Shown here one piece after another: positions 47,272 to 58,870 of a DNA stretch of 64,000 bases; positions within the stretch are counted from its first letter, which is position 1; each line of letters opens with the position of its first letter. This DNA is from Pholis gunnellus (lineage: Eukaryota > Chordata > Actinopteri > Perciformes > Pholidae). The translations under genes were made by a program, and so were the position numbers. The stretch spans positions 7,068,280-7,132,279 of the forward strand of contig OU342821.1 of NCBI GenBank assembly GCA_910591455.2, read 5' to 3'. Below the pieces are notes generated by a model. It searched no databases. It saw only the letters and a program-made list of their open reading frames with translations, and was not told where the DNA came from.

Positions 47272-47483
47272 CTTACATTACATTACAGTCATTTAGCAGA
47301 CGTTCTTATCCAAAGCGACTTACGATTCAGATTCGATCACATTCATTCACCGTAGACACAGCTACGGGAGCAATTTCGGGGTTAAGTGTCTTGCTCAAGG
47401 ACACGTCGGCTAGCGGAGACGGATCGAACCGCCGATCCTCTGATTGAAGGACGGCCCCGCTCTCCACTTAGCCACGGTCTTAC
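47272..47483 (-). mobile_element. tRNA-derived SINE, minus strand, copy 2
   Basis: This is the same family and orientation as 31995-32185. On the minus strand it has an A-box-type TGGCTAAGTGG (47464-47474) and a perfect B box GGTTCGATCC (47421-47430), with the same spacing as copy 1. The body contains GTGTCCTTGAGCAAGACACT, and the tail CTTTGGATAAGAACGTCTGC is followed by TAAATGACTGTAATGTAATG. It is less decayed than copy 1 in the B box. Confidence 0.75.
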
Positions 47484-47489
47484 CCAAGA

Positions 47490-48900
47490 GCAAATAAATA
47501 AATAAATAAACATTGGTGAATCCCAGACATCGGTGGGTGCAAACAACATGAGAACAAACCCTGGATAGGAACAATGAGGCGCGTTACTGTTGGATCAATT
47601 CAGTGTCCATTTTGGTCTCTTAATGGATTTGTGGATGGAAAACCTGGAATATTCCCTGATTTATCTTTTGATACAGAGTCTACTTTTATTATCTGTGTAA
47701 CATGTTAAAGGTTTGTGTTATAGCGTTGTACCGAAAATGCAGAAGGCTACTACACAACACACATACTAGCTAACCTAAGTTAAAGTGGACGATAGCAACT
47801 GAGTGCAGCTGTCATGTAGAAAGAAAATGTTGAAAAGCCTTCAGGAGCAATGCTTTCTACGTGTCAGAGAGTCGGCTGTGAGACTGTTCGTCGAAACGAG
47901 ATTGAATGAGATTGGTGGACCACAGACTGAAGTCTGTCTCTGTCTTATAAGTTAAATGACTGAGAAAAAAATGTTTATATGAAATGATCTAGGATTCCAC
48001 ATCTCTCTCTGCCACCCTATAAATTCATCAATCACACACAATAAATTGCTTAATGATAAAATAAGCACATTTCAGAGCATTTGGCAAAGCAGCTAAATGC
48101 TCAAATTATAGTGCACGCACTCAAACTAGCAAGAAATGTGTCTGGGTCTGGTGGTCAAAAGTTGAATCCGGAGGGTGTGGGGTGTACAGATGTTATAGGG
48201 CTTGATTCTCACAGTGCTGGAATGTTCTGGAAATGTTTATAGTGTTTACTCTGAATCATGCCGTCTCGAAGACATGGACACAGCCATGTCCCTCACGTCA
48301 CATGAAAGTGTACTTAATGTCCAAAACAATGATGTTTATTTTTTTTTCTGATGAGTCTCAGCAGTCCACCGCAGTGGCAAAATGTTCCAGTCCGCTGTTT
48401 CCATACTGTGCTGTCAAACCTCCAGTCTATAATCTAAACTCGCACAGCAGAGTGAAAGTGAATATTTGTCTTGGCTTCTAATGTGTCAGGGAGAAAATTA
48501 GCCATGTGTTAGAATAACAGCGTGCGTCAAGGCCTCGCAGTAACGTACAGGCCCAGCTCCTCTGATGGAGAGAGCCGAGGTGTGTTTGAAGGGAAGTTGG
48601 AAACACGTCGTGCGCTGTCAACCCTCTAACGGTTAGGAAGCATGTAGCCGGGGTCAAAGGTCAACCATTTCCTCAAACCAATACTTCCCCCTGCTGAACA
48701 GAGACCCTCCATCTCCAACTATAACAACCTCCGGTTTAGATGGCAAAAAGATCTGAGGAAAAGGTGCTACACTGTACCAGAATAGATACAAACAAGAGAG
48801 TAAAAACACTGTGAAATCATTGATGTACATAAAGTACAAATAAAACATTTGAAGAATTTAAAAGAATAAATACTTTTTATACTTTTGTTTTCGAATCAAG
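47490..48900. other. intergenic, no gene recognised
   Basis: It starts with a short (AATA)n run (about 47492-47510). The rest is AT-rich and unassigned. Confidence 0.5.
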
Positions 48901-48903
48901 TGT

Positions 48904-49205
48904 ATAAGAAAGGGAAGGAAAGAGGGAAAGAATACATGTAGGGCAGAGGAAAGGAAGGAAAGAGGAAGGGAATGTAGGAAAAAAGGGGAAGAGGGAAAAT
49001 AAGGAGAGAAAGAAAGGAAGAGACAAAGGATGGAAAGAAGGAAGGAGACATTTAAGCATGGAAAAAAAACAAGAAAGGGGTAAAGACCTAAGGAAGAATA
49101 CAGAACGAGGGAAGAAAAGAAAGAGGAGAGGAAAAAAGGAAAGATCCGTTAAAAAAAATGAAAGACAGATGGAAGTAAAGGAAAAGGACGAAAAGGGAAA
49201 ATCAT
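48904..49205 (+). repeat. about 300-bp purine-rich tract
   Basis: The + strand is dominated by A and G, with GGAAAGAGG, AAGGAAGG and AAAAAGG words and rare pyrimidines. It is the mirror composition of the tract at 13690-14000. Confidence 0.8.
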
Positions 49206-49209
49206 CTTA

Positions 49210-50090
49210 AAGCACAAGGAGTTGTATTCAAATAAAAATGGAGATACAAGGAAGTGAAGACTCACCCACCAGGGACAGAAACCTAAGTGCACAAGAGTAA
49301 CATTTCATTAACCGTCAATGGGGAGAACAGCACATTTTCCTGGAAGCTGCATGACTAAACACGTTTCTATCCAAAAGCTCTGAATCACAGCAGCATGCTT
49401 TTTTTTTTTTTCGCCCAAAACACAATAATGTAAAAGAGATGAATGTAATATGAAGGAGACACCGCTGGTTGTTGGACTGGATTACAGTCCTCTTCTCAGA
49501 CAAATCATTGATATTTTCAGTGAGGTAGGCAGGACTCCCAGCCACCAGCATCAGAGACTCAACGCCAGATTTAGTGTCAGTCTCACGTTGCTTTTATCCG
49601 GCCACAAAGAACAGAGGCAGTGTGTCTATGAAGGCAGGTCTCCCCGGCAGTATCAAAGATGCTGCTGGCTCTTTGTCAAGACAAAGACGTAATGAGATCT
49701 TAGCTGTTCTGAGTCGGCCCCAGAGAGTTTCCCCCCGCCAAACGTCCGGGGCCAGCAGCAGGTCAAAGCCTCTCCTTGTGATTTATGTTCTTCTTTATCA
49801 TACATAATGAGTGTTCTCACAATTAGCTGGAGACACGCTATCAAAAGTCCAGCTCCGCGTCAGCTCTGACCCTCGTAGACGCAGCTGTCTCGTAACGACG
49901 AACCCGGGGGTTTCGTTTTTTAATGGGCGGAAATCTCAGCTCGGCCCGCTGCGGCCGCCGCTCGTTACGCCGCCTCGAGAGCACGGCTCTCGCCTCGTCA
50001 CCCCAGAGGATCAGCTCCATCTTTTCCCGGGCCCGCATCCTGCTGCGACCTTTTGAGGTTTAGTGGGCTAGTAAATCGGGTTTATCAGTA
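49210..50090. other. intergenic, GC-rich repeat-poor part at 49450-50060
   Basis: 49450-50060 is mixed to GC-rich with no low-complexity sequence. Short overlapping frames on both strands show no family. Possible regulatory DNA. Confidence 0.3.
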
Positions 50091-51870
50091 CCTGCTCCCT
50101 GCTCATAGATGTCAATGGTGGTGATTAAAAAAAAAAAGTGTGAGACACAGCCTATTACAGGTGTCCTACACCAGTCTGAAGCATAAAAAAAGCAACAGAA
50201 CGCGTGAAAGAGGTGTCATGACCTCCACCTGTATCATTTGAATTCAGTAGACTGGCTAAGTATGCTAACAAAAGTATTGTCTATGTTTTTCTTTTTAAAA
50301 CATTTCACTCATACATGTGAAACAGTACAAATGCAAAACACCTACAGTAACTAATAAATATACTGTAGCCTTACGTGTTGCAATAGTGCTCAGGACATCA
50401 ACATAGGGGAGACCAGAAAACTAGTTATGAGCAATGCCAAACAGGACATGACAGCCACTCTGTTGATAAGTACCCTACCTAGTAACTGTAAAGGACTCTT
50501 AAGAGGTTATGTGATTATTTCCTCCAAACCTTTTACTTTGCTCGCTACACTAAGTTAATCACTTCCTGCGAGCTTTTATTTTGTAAGTGCCTTTTTACGT
50601 TTTGGGTCCTTTATTTTGAAGTAATTTTGGCTAAATCGGAAACGGATCTAAATCTCGTCAGAGTATTGTAACTTGACTTCGCATAAGTACTAAAATTGAC
50701 GGTGCAGACTAAAAGGTGTTATAAAATATATTCTTCTGAAATAACAGTTTCTTAATTAACGGTTAAGCACCTAGCTGGAACGGGAACAAGGTGTGTGTGT
50801 TTATTGTTTGTTTAATGCTCCCATGTACATTTAAATGTAATTTCCTGAATGTTTAAACTCGTAAGAGCTCATTTATGTTGTATCTGTTCCGTAGCTCTTA
50901 CGGTGTTTTTCTGGAGAAACATATTTCTGTTCACCAAAGGAAGAATAAAGGTTGAACAAAAAGAAAGGCCTCTGGAAACATCAGTAAGCTTCACCATTGT
51001 CCGGCTGGGGTCCGCTACAGTAACACATCTGGATATAAATAAGAGTTTTGCTGACAGTAGTATCTGTAAAAAGTATATACATTGTATTTACCTAAAAGTG
51101 TTGTAGCCAGAATATCCTGGACATTATTAATAAGGAGCAGGCAGAAAGAGAACTGAAGGATAATTTAAGGTCCTGATATTGGCATCTCAGTTGTAAATAA
51201 CAATTAAAACCACTTCAGCTGAAGAGGCTAGGAAACCTCAGAGCCAGCTAAGGGGAGGTTTGACACATTTTACCCTCCGTATTGTTTGAATTGCTGCCCT
51301 CTGGGAGGAAGGGACGATTTAAGTAATGCTGGGCCAGAATCACTGATGTAAATACCGATTCAGACATTGAAACTCCAGCTGAAGCTACTGTGAGGCTTCA
51401 GCTGTCTGAGTCAGATAAATCAAGTGGGTATCTTTAAGGTATAGTCTGTACCAAATTTCCTGTTTGCGTCCTCCCCAGACAATGTTTCCTTGCTGAGCTG
51501 CGGTGCAGCGATAGTGAACAGAAGATGGAATGTTATATTAAAAAAGACAATTACTGCTCATATTTTATTGGGCTGAATGTAGGATTTATTATTTTCATGT
51601 AATCTGACTGTAGAGTTTGTCTTTGTTGCTGTGCATCGGCGCACACAAATCGCTCTCCGGGTGTACAGTCGAATGTTGTTTCACTCTGCGTGCTTCCTGC
51701 CTCTCAAGAAGACGTTTTAGTTCAGACTTTTTTTGGATCTCCGCGTCCTAAACCGATGCTTTGCCTAAAGACGTTCCGTATGCTAACCATAAAGTGGTTA
51801 CAGTAACTGGTTCATCTGGGCAATTGATTCACCACAGGATGCATACTTTCATGTCGAGGTGGCTCCGAAA
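50091..51870. other. intergenic, no gene recognised
   Basis: AT-rich, unassigned sequence. Confidence 0.5.
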
Positions 51871-51879
51871 TAAAATATG

Positions 51880-52340
51880 TTCTTGTGTTCCACCTTCCAC
51901 AGACTATTGAACAGGGTTGGATGTGCATTGGTTGTCTTACACCTGAACCCATCTTCTGGGCATTTCACACCTACATGTTCTTGTGCTCCTTCATGAACCG
52001 GGGGGATGTGGTGTTGTTGGAGCCCTCTCCGCTGTGGAGGCCTAGGTTATAAAGAAGTACCTAGACTGTGTGGTTGGGTCATTGTTATGTCATTGCAGGG
52101 AGTGCATTCATTGGGATCCAACCTCTTTACCCTTAGAGTCCAGTAGAGGGCTCCGCCTGTGCTTAGAGAACAAGGGTTACAATGGTTACCTTATATATAT
52201 ACGAGCTCCAGAGGAACAGAAGCAAAAAGAGAATATTTTCTCTACCTTTCTCCAAAGAAAACAGGCACTGATGGGACCTTTTCATTTCAATAGCATTCAT
52301 AAATTATTAATTGATAAGCGTATTAAATAAAGTCACAAAT
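51880..52340. mobile_element. possible LTR-like or other repeat fragment
   Basis: GAGTGCATTCATTGGGATCC, GAACAAGGGTTACAATGGTT and a GAGGGCTCCGCC segment recall repetitive LTR-type sequence in fish genomes. I cannot identify a family, ends or a second copy, so this is weak. Confidence 0.2.
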
Positions 52341-53090
52341 AATTGGGAACATTTATTATAATCACCCTTGTTTCTTATCTCTTCATAAAACCATCATTTA
52401 TTTAAAAAACGATCTAATTCAGTTATAATTCTGAGTAATAATGTCCTCATTTCAAACCAAATCCCTGACAGCGTAAATGAAATATTAATGTTACAAAATA
52501 AAGATCAATTTATTCACCACAGCAGATGAAAAAATGATGATGTGTTTGAATTCACTGCTCAAAGAATTTCAATTAATGTTTAGTGCCTGATGGGAAACCT
52601 GATGTTGAACGGCACCACCCACTCTTGGAAAACAATTAAGGAGCTTGTAATGAAGACTTTTACTCCGAGTCACATCGTGGCACTTCTGCCTTTTTAATAC
52701 TTTGTAAACAAGCTGCTTTATTTGTTCAGGGATCTCTTCACAGAGCGACATTCCCATCGTAAATGTATTATGAGCTTTTCATGCTCTACCACCATAAAAA
52801 TTACAGGTGGTGGAGTTTTTCATCACAATAGACAAAAGAAACTACTCTGTTCAAATTGCGGTATGTACATAAGATATTTAATTTAGTTCAAATGAAAATG
52901 ACCCTGTTTAAAAGTCTACACTGTGCTCTCTATTAGCCAGTCATCTATTGTTTCCTCTGAGCTAATTAATATCTCTATGCCTCAGGCTCCCAGCATGCAT
53001 CACTGCCTGTTACCCACAGAGCTAGACTTCCTGGCATATTGGGAAAACACAGGGACACACCTATTCACAAATATGCACAAACAAAAGCCA
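52341..53090. other. intergenic, no gene recognised
   Basis: AT-rich, unassigned sequence. Confidence 0.5.
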
Positions 53091-53091
53091 C

Positions 53092-53117
53092 GCACACACA
53101 CACACACACCCACACAC
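53092..53117 (+). repeat. (CA)n microsatellite
   Basis: CA units interrupted by CCC. Confidence 0.85.
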
Positions 53118-53394
53118 CGAGTTGCAAAAGACATATATTTCCCTGTGAGTCCTCTGCAGGTCTGCCATGAGCTGCGGACATCAAACAGTGAGGGGAGGTA
53201 TTCATATTTCACATTTATGTTAGACGTTCAGATGCAGTGCTTGAGATCACTCACAGCTGTTTGCTTGGCATCACTGATCCATCCTTAAAGAAACAATCCT
53301 CGTAGGAAATAGCATCATGACTATTTTTGTAACAATTTTTTTTACCAGTTGGTGCTCCATCAAGCACACTAGAATGTCATTAAATCAGCTGTAG

Positions 53395-53620
53395 ACATTC
53401 ATTGCTTCCAGAGGATGATCCCTTCTGTTCATAGTGACATCCTGACCTTACTTCTATTGCACCACCGTCACCCCGAAACTTGTGGCCAAGACATATCCAA
53501 ATTGGTTGGGGCCCATAAAGTTCCCATGCCATTTTCTGAACACATTCATGTTCCCCACAGGATGAGCTGCAGTTTTTCCATCCTGGACAATCTGAACCTT
53601 CCTTCTAGTGCAGGCATCAG
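53395..53620. mobile_element. teleost LINE-like dispersed repeat fragment, copy 2
   Basis: AGAGGATGATCCCTTCTG and ATTCATGTTCCCCACAGGAT match the common fish repeat phrase 'ATTCATGTTCCCCAGAGGATGA'. Fragmentary and diverged. Confidence 0.4.
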
Positions 53621-54110
53621 GCTAAAGAAAACGTTTTATTCATCAGCTAATCTGTACAGCACAGCCAAACAAACAAATTGTTTTAATATATAAGTCAGAC
53701 AGTAATGAGCCTTTTTCCATCATGACACTAACCGCATTCTAATTTCATAATACACAAGGTAGTGTTCCACAACGATATAAGCACTAATAGCTCCAATATA
53801 AACTCAGCACCAGATGCATTACGTTTTGAATGGTTGCTCCACAATAAAAGTCGCCCAGAGTTTCACCGGTTTAACGCTTCAAACACCGGCAGGTATTTTT
53901 CGCATTAGCAGTAAGTTAATATATAGCTGACACTAATGTGAACAGTAAACAGTGAGGCTGATATTAGTGAAAAAAATATTACAAACAGAACATCTGATAA
54001 CGGCCCCCCAATGCACCCTTAAGCGTCTGTGAGAATCACCAGGCTTTCAACTGACTACACTGTAAACCCATTCACAGCGTTATTAGATGGTCAGAGCAAC
54101 TGATGCAGTA
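53621..54110. other. intergenic, no gene recognised
   Basis: AT-rich, unassigned sequence. Confidence 0.5.
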
Positions 54111-54119
54111 TGAAGAACA

Positions 54120-54510
54120 AGAAAGTCTGCTTTGGGCAGTTAGGAGTGGTGGTTGGACGGGTCAAACAAACAAGAAGACTTTCAGCCAGGAGATCGAGTC
54201 CTGTGGGAAACCAAGTCAATGTTGACCTAACTAACGTAAGCAACTAACGGCAGTTATGTTACAAACATTTATTTGAACACAAACCGCAATCTTTTCCTAA
54301 ACCTAACCAAGTAGTTTTGTCGCGTAAGAAAACCTAAAAAGCTAAATAAACCCGATGTTGGAAGTTTATTTTGAAAAGAGACTGTAGGCAAGTAGCAAGC
54401 GGAAACTGATACGTCCAAAACTGGCGCTAGAGGTTTTTACCTAGAGCCATAGTTTAAAGCATAGGGCCACCGACCAAGAGCCGGTATTTGACGAGCATGG
54501 GAATAGTATG
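54120..54510. mobile_element. dispersed percomorph repeat, copy 2
   Basis: Same ordered blocks as 23320-23600, here longer: GGACGGGTCAAACAAACAAG, CCTAAACCTAACCAAGTAGT, and AGGGCCACCGACCAAGAGCC. An extra internal part of about 100 bases (GAAGTTTATTTTGAAAAGAG onwards) is missing from copy 1. Confidence 0.6.
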
Positions 54511-55000
54511 CGTTCCTCATGGGTAGGCCATTTGAGGCAATCCAGCGGTGGTATAACAGGCCAAATAATGAAAATGACTAGATTGGTACTTGTAGAATGA
54601 ATATGCTGAAAAACGGCAACCATAAATATTAACATGGTTTAGTTTTGTCAGAATCTTAAGGACTATAACTTTAATCTGAAAGCTAGAACAGTAAGTGACT
54701 GTGCCTGAAAGCCTGTAAAAAGAAAAGCAGGGGTTCAAAGGGTTAATATTTTTTCTAATAAATGTTAAGTGCAGCACAATAATAAAAAAAAATGCAGCCA
54801 TAAAGAAAGATCTTAGGAGACCTGCTCCTAGTTTCTCTCTTATTAATCTCCTGAAAAGTAATACTCGGTGTGTTCAGGGTGGACATGAGCAACATTACAT
54901 TACACGGATCGATGTAATGCCTGTTCTGGCTTTCATGTGGGGGACTTTCTTTGTCCTCCTGTGACTCACTGCCTCCTCTATCTCATATTTCCTCATGTTT
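54511..55000. other. intergenic, no gene recognised
   Basis: AT-rich, unassigned sequence. Confidence 0.5.
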
Positions 55001-55004
55001 CCAG

Positions 55005-55600
55005 GCCGGCATTACCCACAGCGCAGAAACTGCTCTTTATAGATCGGCCCAAGCTTAACCAGAGCCATCAATTATAGGACGGTCTGACACAGCCGATATT
55101 TGGCCATAACTCAGCAAACCGGCCACGCAGGCAGCGGACCCCTCCTGCAGCATTTAGCCAGCTAATAATGATTTAATGGACGGGCTTTGACAAAGATAAA
55201 CAGTAACCTTCTTGACAGGAGAAGCTACTAATTACATCATGGAGTACAGGCAGAGAGTCACTCTGTCTCTACATGAGCAAATAAGCGGGTGCATATGTCT
55301 CCCACATGGAGGAGCTGAGCCCCCGGGGCTGCAGCTCTGCCTCTGGAAACAAGGAGACGGCAGACCGCAAGAAGGAGAACTTCCCCAGGGAGACGCGTTT
55401 GAGCCGACTTTGATCATTATGAGCAGGAGAGGAAAGAAAAGGGGGGGGGGGGTGCCGGCTGATAATCAACAAACTCGTCATAATGAACTCTGATTTCATT
55501 TAAGATCATCAAAAGCAGCTCATCACAGCACGCCCATTGTGCACTTGACAATAAACTCAATGTCGCCGAGGAGAGGCACAGACAAAACATGCCAAGTTTC
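55005..55600. other. possible conserved non-coding element
   Basis: Repeat-poor block of balanced composition, apart from a 12-base G run (55441-55452). TF-like words include the palindrome CTTTGACAAAG (55185-55195; inverted HMG-box half-sites), CTAATAATGATTTAATGG and CTAATTAC (55228-55235). Small frames on both strands are not protein-like. Confidence 0.35.
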
Positions 55601-55821
55601 ATTATTTGGATGCTCTTCTCCACTCTTTTGGTAATGAAGCATTTCACGCTCTTAGCAGGGGCACATGCTTTAGTGTCAAGTGTGGATATCTGGTATAATT
55701 TTACTCTTGAAATGTAATGATTATACTTCTGCAGTGATGACTGTATTATGCAGTTGGCATCTCTGGATAAGTAATCCTTTCCATCTCTAGATGCCCTGGG
55801 AGAAATAATTTCAATTTGCAC

Positions 55822-55850
55822 AGATGATGATGATGATGATGATGATGATG
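55822..55850 (+). repeat. (GAT)n microsatellite
   Basis: About nine GAT units. Confidence 0.9.
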
Positions 55851-57100
55851 CAGTTTATAAAAGTGCAGTTTGAATGTTGGAGCAGACAGTTCATCATTCT
55901 CTGCTTCTCTCTCATTGTAGGGGTCGTACAAAAGGTCACAAGATAAAAGCTTTTCTTACATCTTTGCTTTTTTTCTTGGAAAAGAGAGAGTTTTACCTCT
56001 TCAAGAGTTCTGAAATGAAGCAATGTTAGAAGAAAACGTCACTCTTTGGTTGAACTACTCACAGCTAAACAGGTGCAACCTGTGACAAGGGGAGTAGGCA
56101 TCACTCGGCAATAAAGGGTTGGGAACCAGTTCCCTAGAGCAGTGAATCTCATAAGAAGCTAATGCAGTGTTACAGTTATCTTAAAACTGTTAGTGTGGTT
56201 AGATCAATTGAGAATAGGACTCAACCGACCACATTTTCTCTCTGTGGCCATAACACGGTGCTTCCTGTAAAGATAAATCTGAACAAACGTTACAGAAAGT
56301 GTTCCCTTTCATTTCATTTCCCTGCTCAGAGATTGGCGTTGCGCCGGCCTGAAGCCCATGGCTGAAGACATGAACCTCAAGTGCTGTGGTTTGGAGCTCC
56401 AGTTGGTCATTTTCTCCTCTTATTTGTCTGGGCTGTAATGTTTTTGACATTCGTACCACCCATGCTGCAGTGTTTTTCATCCAGGGAACACACTGTTGTG
56501 TTGGATACAGTCAGTGTTGTGGCTGAACATTATTTTGTTGGGCATTTATATTTTTGCACTGACTTTGTAAACATGTAATTTCACACGACGTTCTGTTCTG
56601 TGACTTGTGTTTTGGTTGTGCGCGAGTGAGAGAGGGGGGAGAGAGAGAGAAACTTTGTTTTGCATGGAGCCCGGCAGCTGTCTGGAGCAAATTTTATTTT
56701 AATTCATACTCATGTTTTGGTTCGTGCCCTGAAATTAAGAAATTGTGCAAATGAGTCACTTGCTGCACTCTTTTTTTTCTACTTTATTTATGTATTTGTT
56801 TTGGTGGTTTCTGTTTTGGTAAATGTGTTTTCTGAAAATTTGAAAAATAAGTCCATTTCCACTCTTTCCAAATGCTTTACTAGTTCCTGATGCTTTAACT
56901 TTTTTATGTTTTGCTTTGCACCTTAAAGCCGCCACAGTCTGAAATGATCAAATTTAGCTCAACTTATGTTTAAAGTTTTAAAGCGCTGTTCAGATGAACA
57001 GCACAGTCAGTGGCACAAAATTGTCGACCCAAAGTATGTCACTCTGTCCAAACAGCCCCTCAGAGACTCATTCGTAACAAGTGACGTATGCGTTTATCGA
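55851..57100. other. intergenic, no gene recognised
   Basis: Mixed, mostly AT-rich sequence. Nothing identified. Confidence 0.5.
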
Positions 57101-57840
57101 TGTGGCCCACAAACTGGCTGGTCATAGTCATAATTACAAGACAAAATACGGTGAGCTGAGGCCGGTCTCTGCTGGCTGCTGTGCCTTCTCTCACATTCCT
57201 GGTTAATCCCGTCATGTTGCAGTGTTTGCCTAACTAACACGATTTAGCCCGTGTGCACTGGGCCAGAGCCCTCACTCCACGCTGCAAAGGGCCTGAGTGG
57301 CATATTAAGTTATAAACAGAACCAACACATGGAATTTGCCATTTTCCATCTTTTCTTCTGCCCTTGTGCTTCCCTGGAAGTCGTCCCAGACAGTGATGTC
57401 TTTCAGCAGGATTACCAAGGACTAAAAACACCCTTAGAAACCAGAGAGGGGGCCTGTTGCAGGCGAATCAGACGTGCTCTATTAGAGAAGTGCGAGGGAT
57501 ATTTATTACAACTTTAAGCAGCCGCAGTGGAAAAAAGAAGAGACAGGGATGTAGGGGATAACACTTTTTGAAATATTACTCTAAGTGGAATTAATTCCTG
57601 CCTGCTGAGCGCCTGGACATCCCAGGTGTTACTGTGAAAATACCATCTGGCTCATTAATTGGAAGTTATTCCAGACGATTACTGATACACCCGAAGGGCC
57701 GCGGGTCCACACTCTCCGCACGCATATTGAATTGCATAAATAAGACACCCCCACGCCTCGCCCCGGGGAGCGGCTCAACCGGGTTTTTATGGGTGAACAT
57801 TGATTATCAACAGTTCAAGGTAGTTTATGCACACTGAGCA
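57100..57840. other. repeat-poor block, possible conserved non-coding element
   Basis: The part 57610-57830 stands out: no low complexity, with CTCATTAATTGGAAG, GCATATTGAATTGCATAAAT (octamer/POU-like ATTGCATA) and AACATTGATTATCAAC close together. No protein-like frame. Confidence 0.3.
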
Positions 57841-58110
57841 GAATGCACAGGTGGAGGAGAAAATGAAACCTCTGAATGAAAATAAGAAAGAGAAACAAAT
57901 TCAAGCTTTCGAGGTCTCCAGACTGAGTGAAACTATTATTCTAATTAAGTTTATTTCCACAAAAGGCTTCTCTGCTCTCACTGGAAATGAATTGTACTGC
58001 AACGTGAAACTAGGCGCAGAAAATGAGTTGGTTATTTTAAGAAGATTAAATTATTATTTAACATAGATAGTTGAAAATTGACAGTAATATTCATATGCAT
58101 ATGGACTTAC
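57841..58110. other. intergenic, no recognised feature
   Basis: AT-rich, unassigned sequence. Confidence 0.5.
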
Positions 58111-58373
58111 TGGTAAATGGACTGTATAGCGCCTTTTCTAATCTTCCGACCCCTCAAAGCATTTTAACACTACATGTCATTCACCCAGTCATACATTGAT
58201 GGCAGGGGCTACCATGCAAGATGCCACCTGTCCACCTGGACTAACTGTCCCATTCATAGCCGACATGTGCACATACAAAGAAGGTGCAGCCTAATTTGGG
58301 GTTAAGTGTCTTGCCCAAGGACACATCGACATGGACTGGAGGAGTCAGGGATCAAACTGCCGATCCTCTGGTT
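58111..58373 (-). mobile_element. SINE-like repeat, minus strand, different tail
   Basis: On the minus strand its end reads GGCGCTATACAGTCCATTTA, the tail of another widespread fish SINE type. Its body shares CCTTGGGCAAGACACTTAAC with the two SINE copies above. A degraded B-box-like AGTTTGATCC is at 58349-58358, and the 5' A-box part appears truncated. Confidence 0.6.
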
Positions 58374-58600
58374 TTTTACAATTTGGAAATTCAAAATAAT
58401 GTTTAAAGTAATGTCAAAACCAAACTTGATACCCCTGAATGAATCTCTTCTTTGTGTAGATAAATCGGTTTGGTTGACATAGTACACAATTTACCATGTG
58501 TGCATCTACATGTATATTTTATAATTGTTCATTTTGACTGAAGCAATTTAAAAAATGACTTTTTTACATTACACCCATCAATCAATAAAGGATAACAGAT
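58374..58600. other. intergenic, no recognised feature
   Basis: AT-rich, unassigned sequence. Confidence 0.5.
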
Positions 58601-58604
58601 TGTT

Positions 58605-58870
58605 TTGGCCACTTGGGGACAGCACAGCAATAAGCTACATACACAACATCATCGTATTGCTACATTATAAAGCTGATATGGCAAACGTGTCAGCAAACGG
58701 TTGCCTTTTTACCCATCAGGCAGACACGGAGCAAAATTAGCATTCATTAGGAGTTGTTTGTGTCCACCTGATGAATCGAAGTCCGACATAAACACTTTTT
58801 TCAGCTCTGGATTGGTCTCCACCAACTTCTGAGGGAACGATATCGCTCTTTAGCTGTTAATTCTTCCACT
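58605..58870. mobile_element. dispersed percomorph repeat related to 21130-21610
   Basis: It starts GGCCACTTGGGGACAGCACA, contains GCAGACACGGAGCAAAATTA and TGATGAATCGAAGTCCGACA, and ends in a TTTAGCTG..TTCAGCTATAG region like that of 21250-21300. Confidence 0.5.

Noticed and set aside
55822..55850. CRISPR-like or tandem coding repeat
   Set aside because: A simple GAT microsatellite in a vertebrate genome; no repeat-spacer structure.
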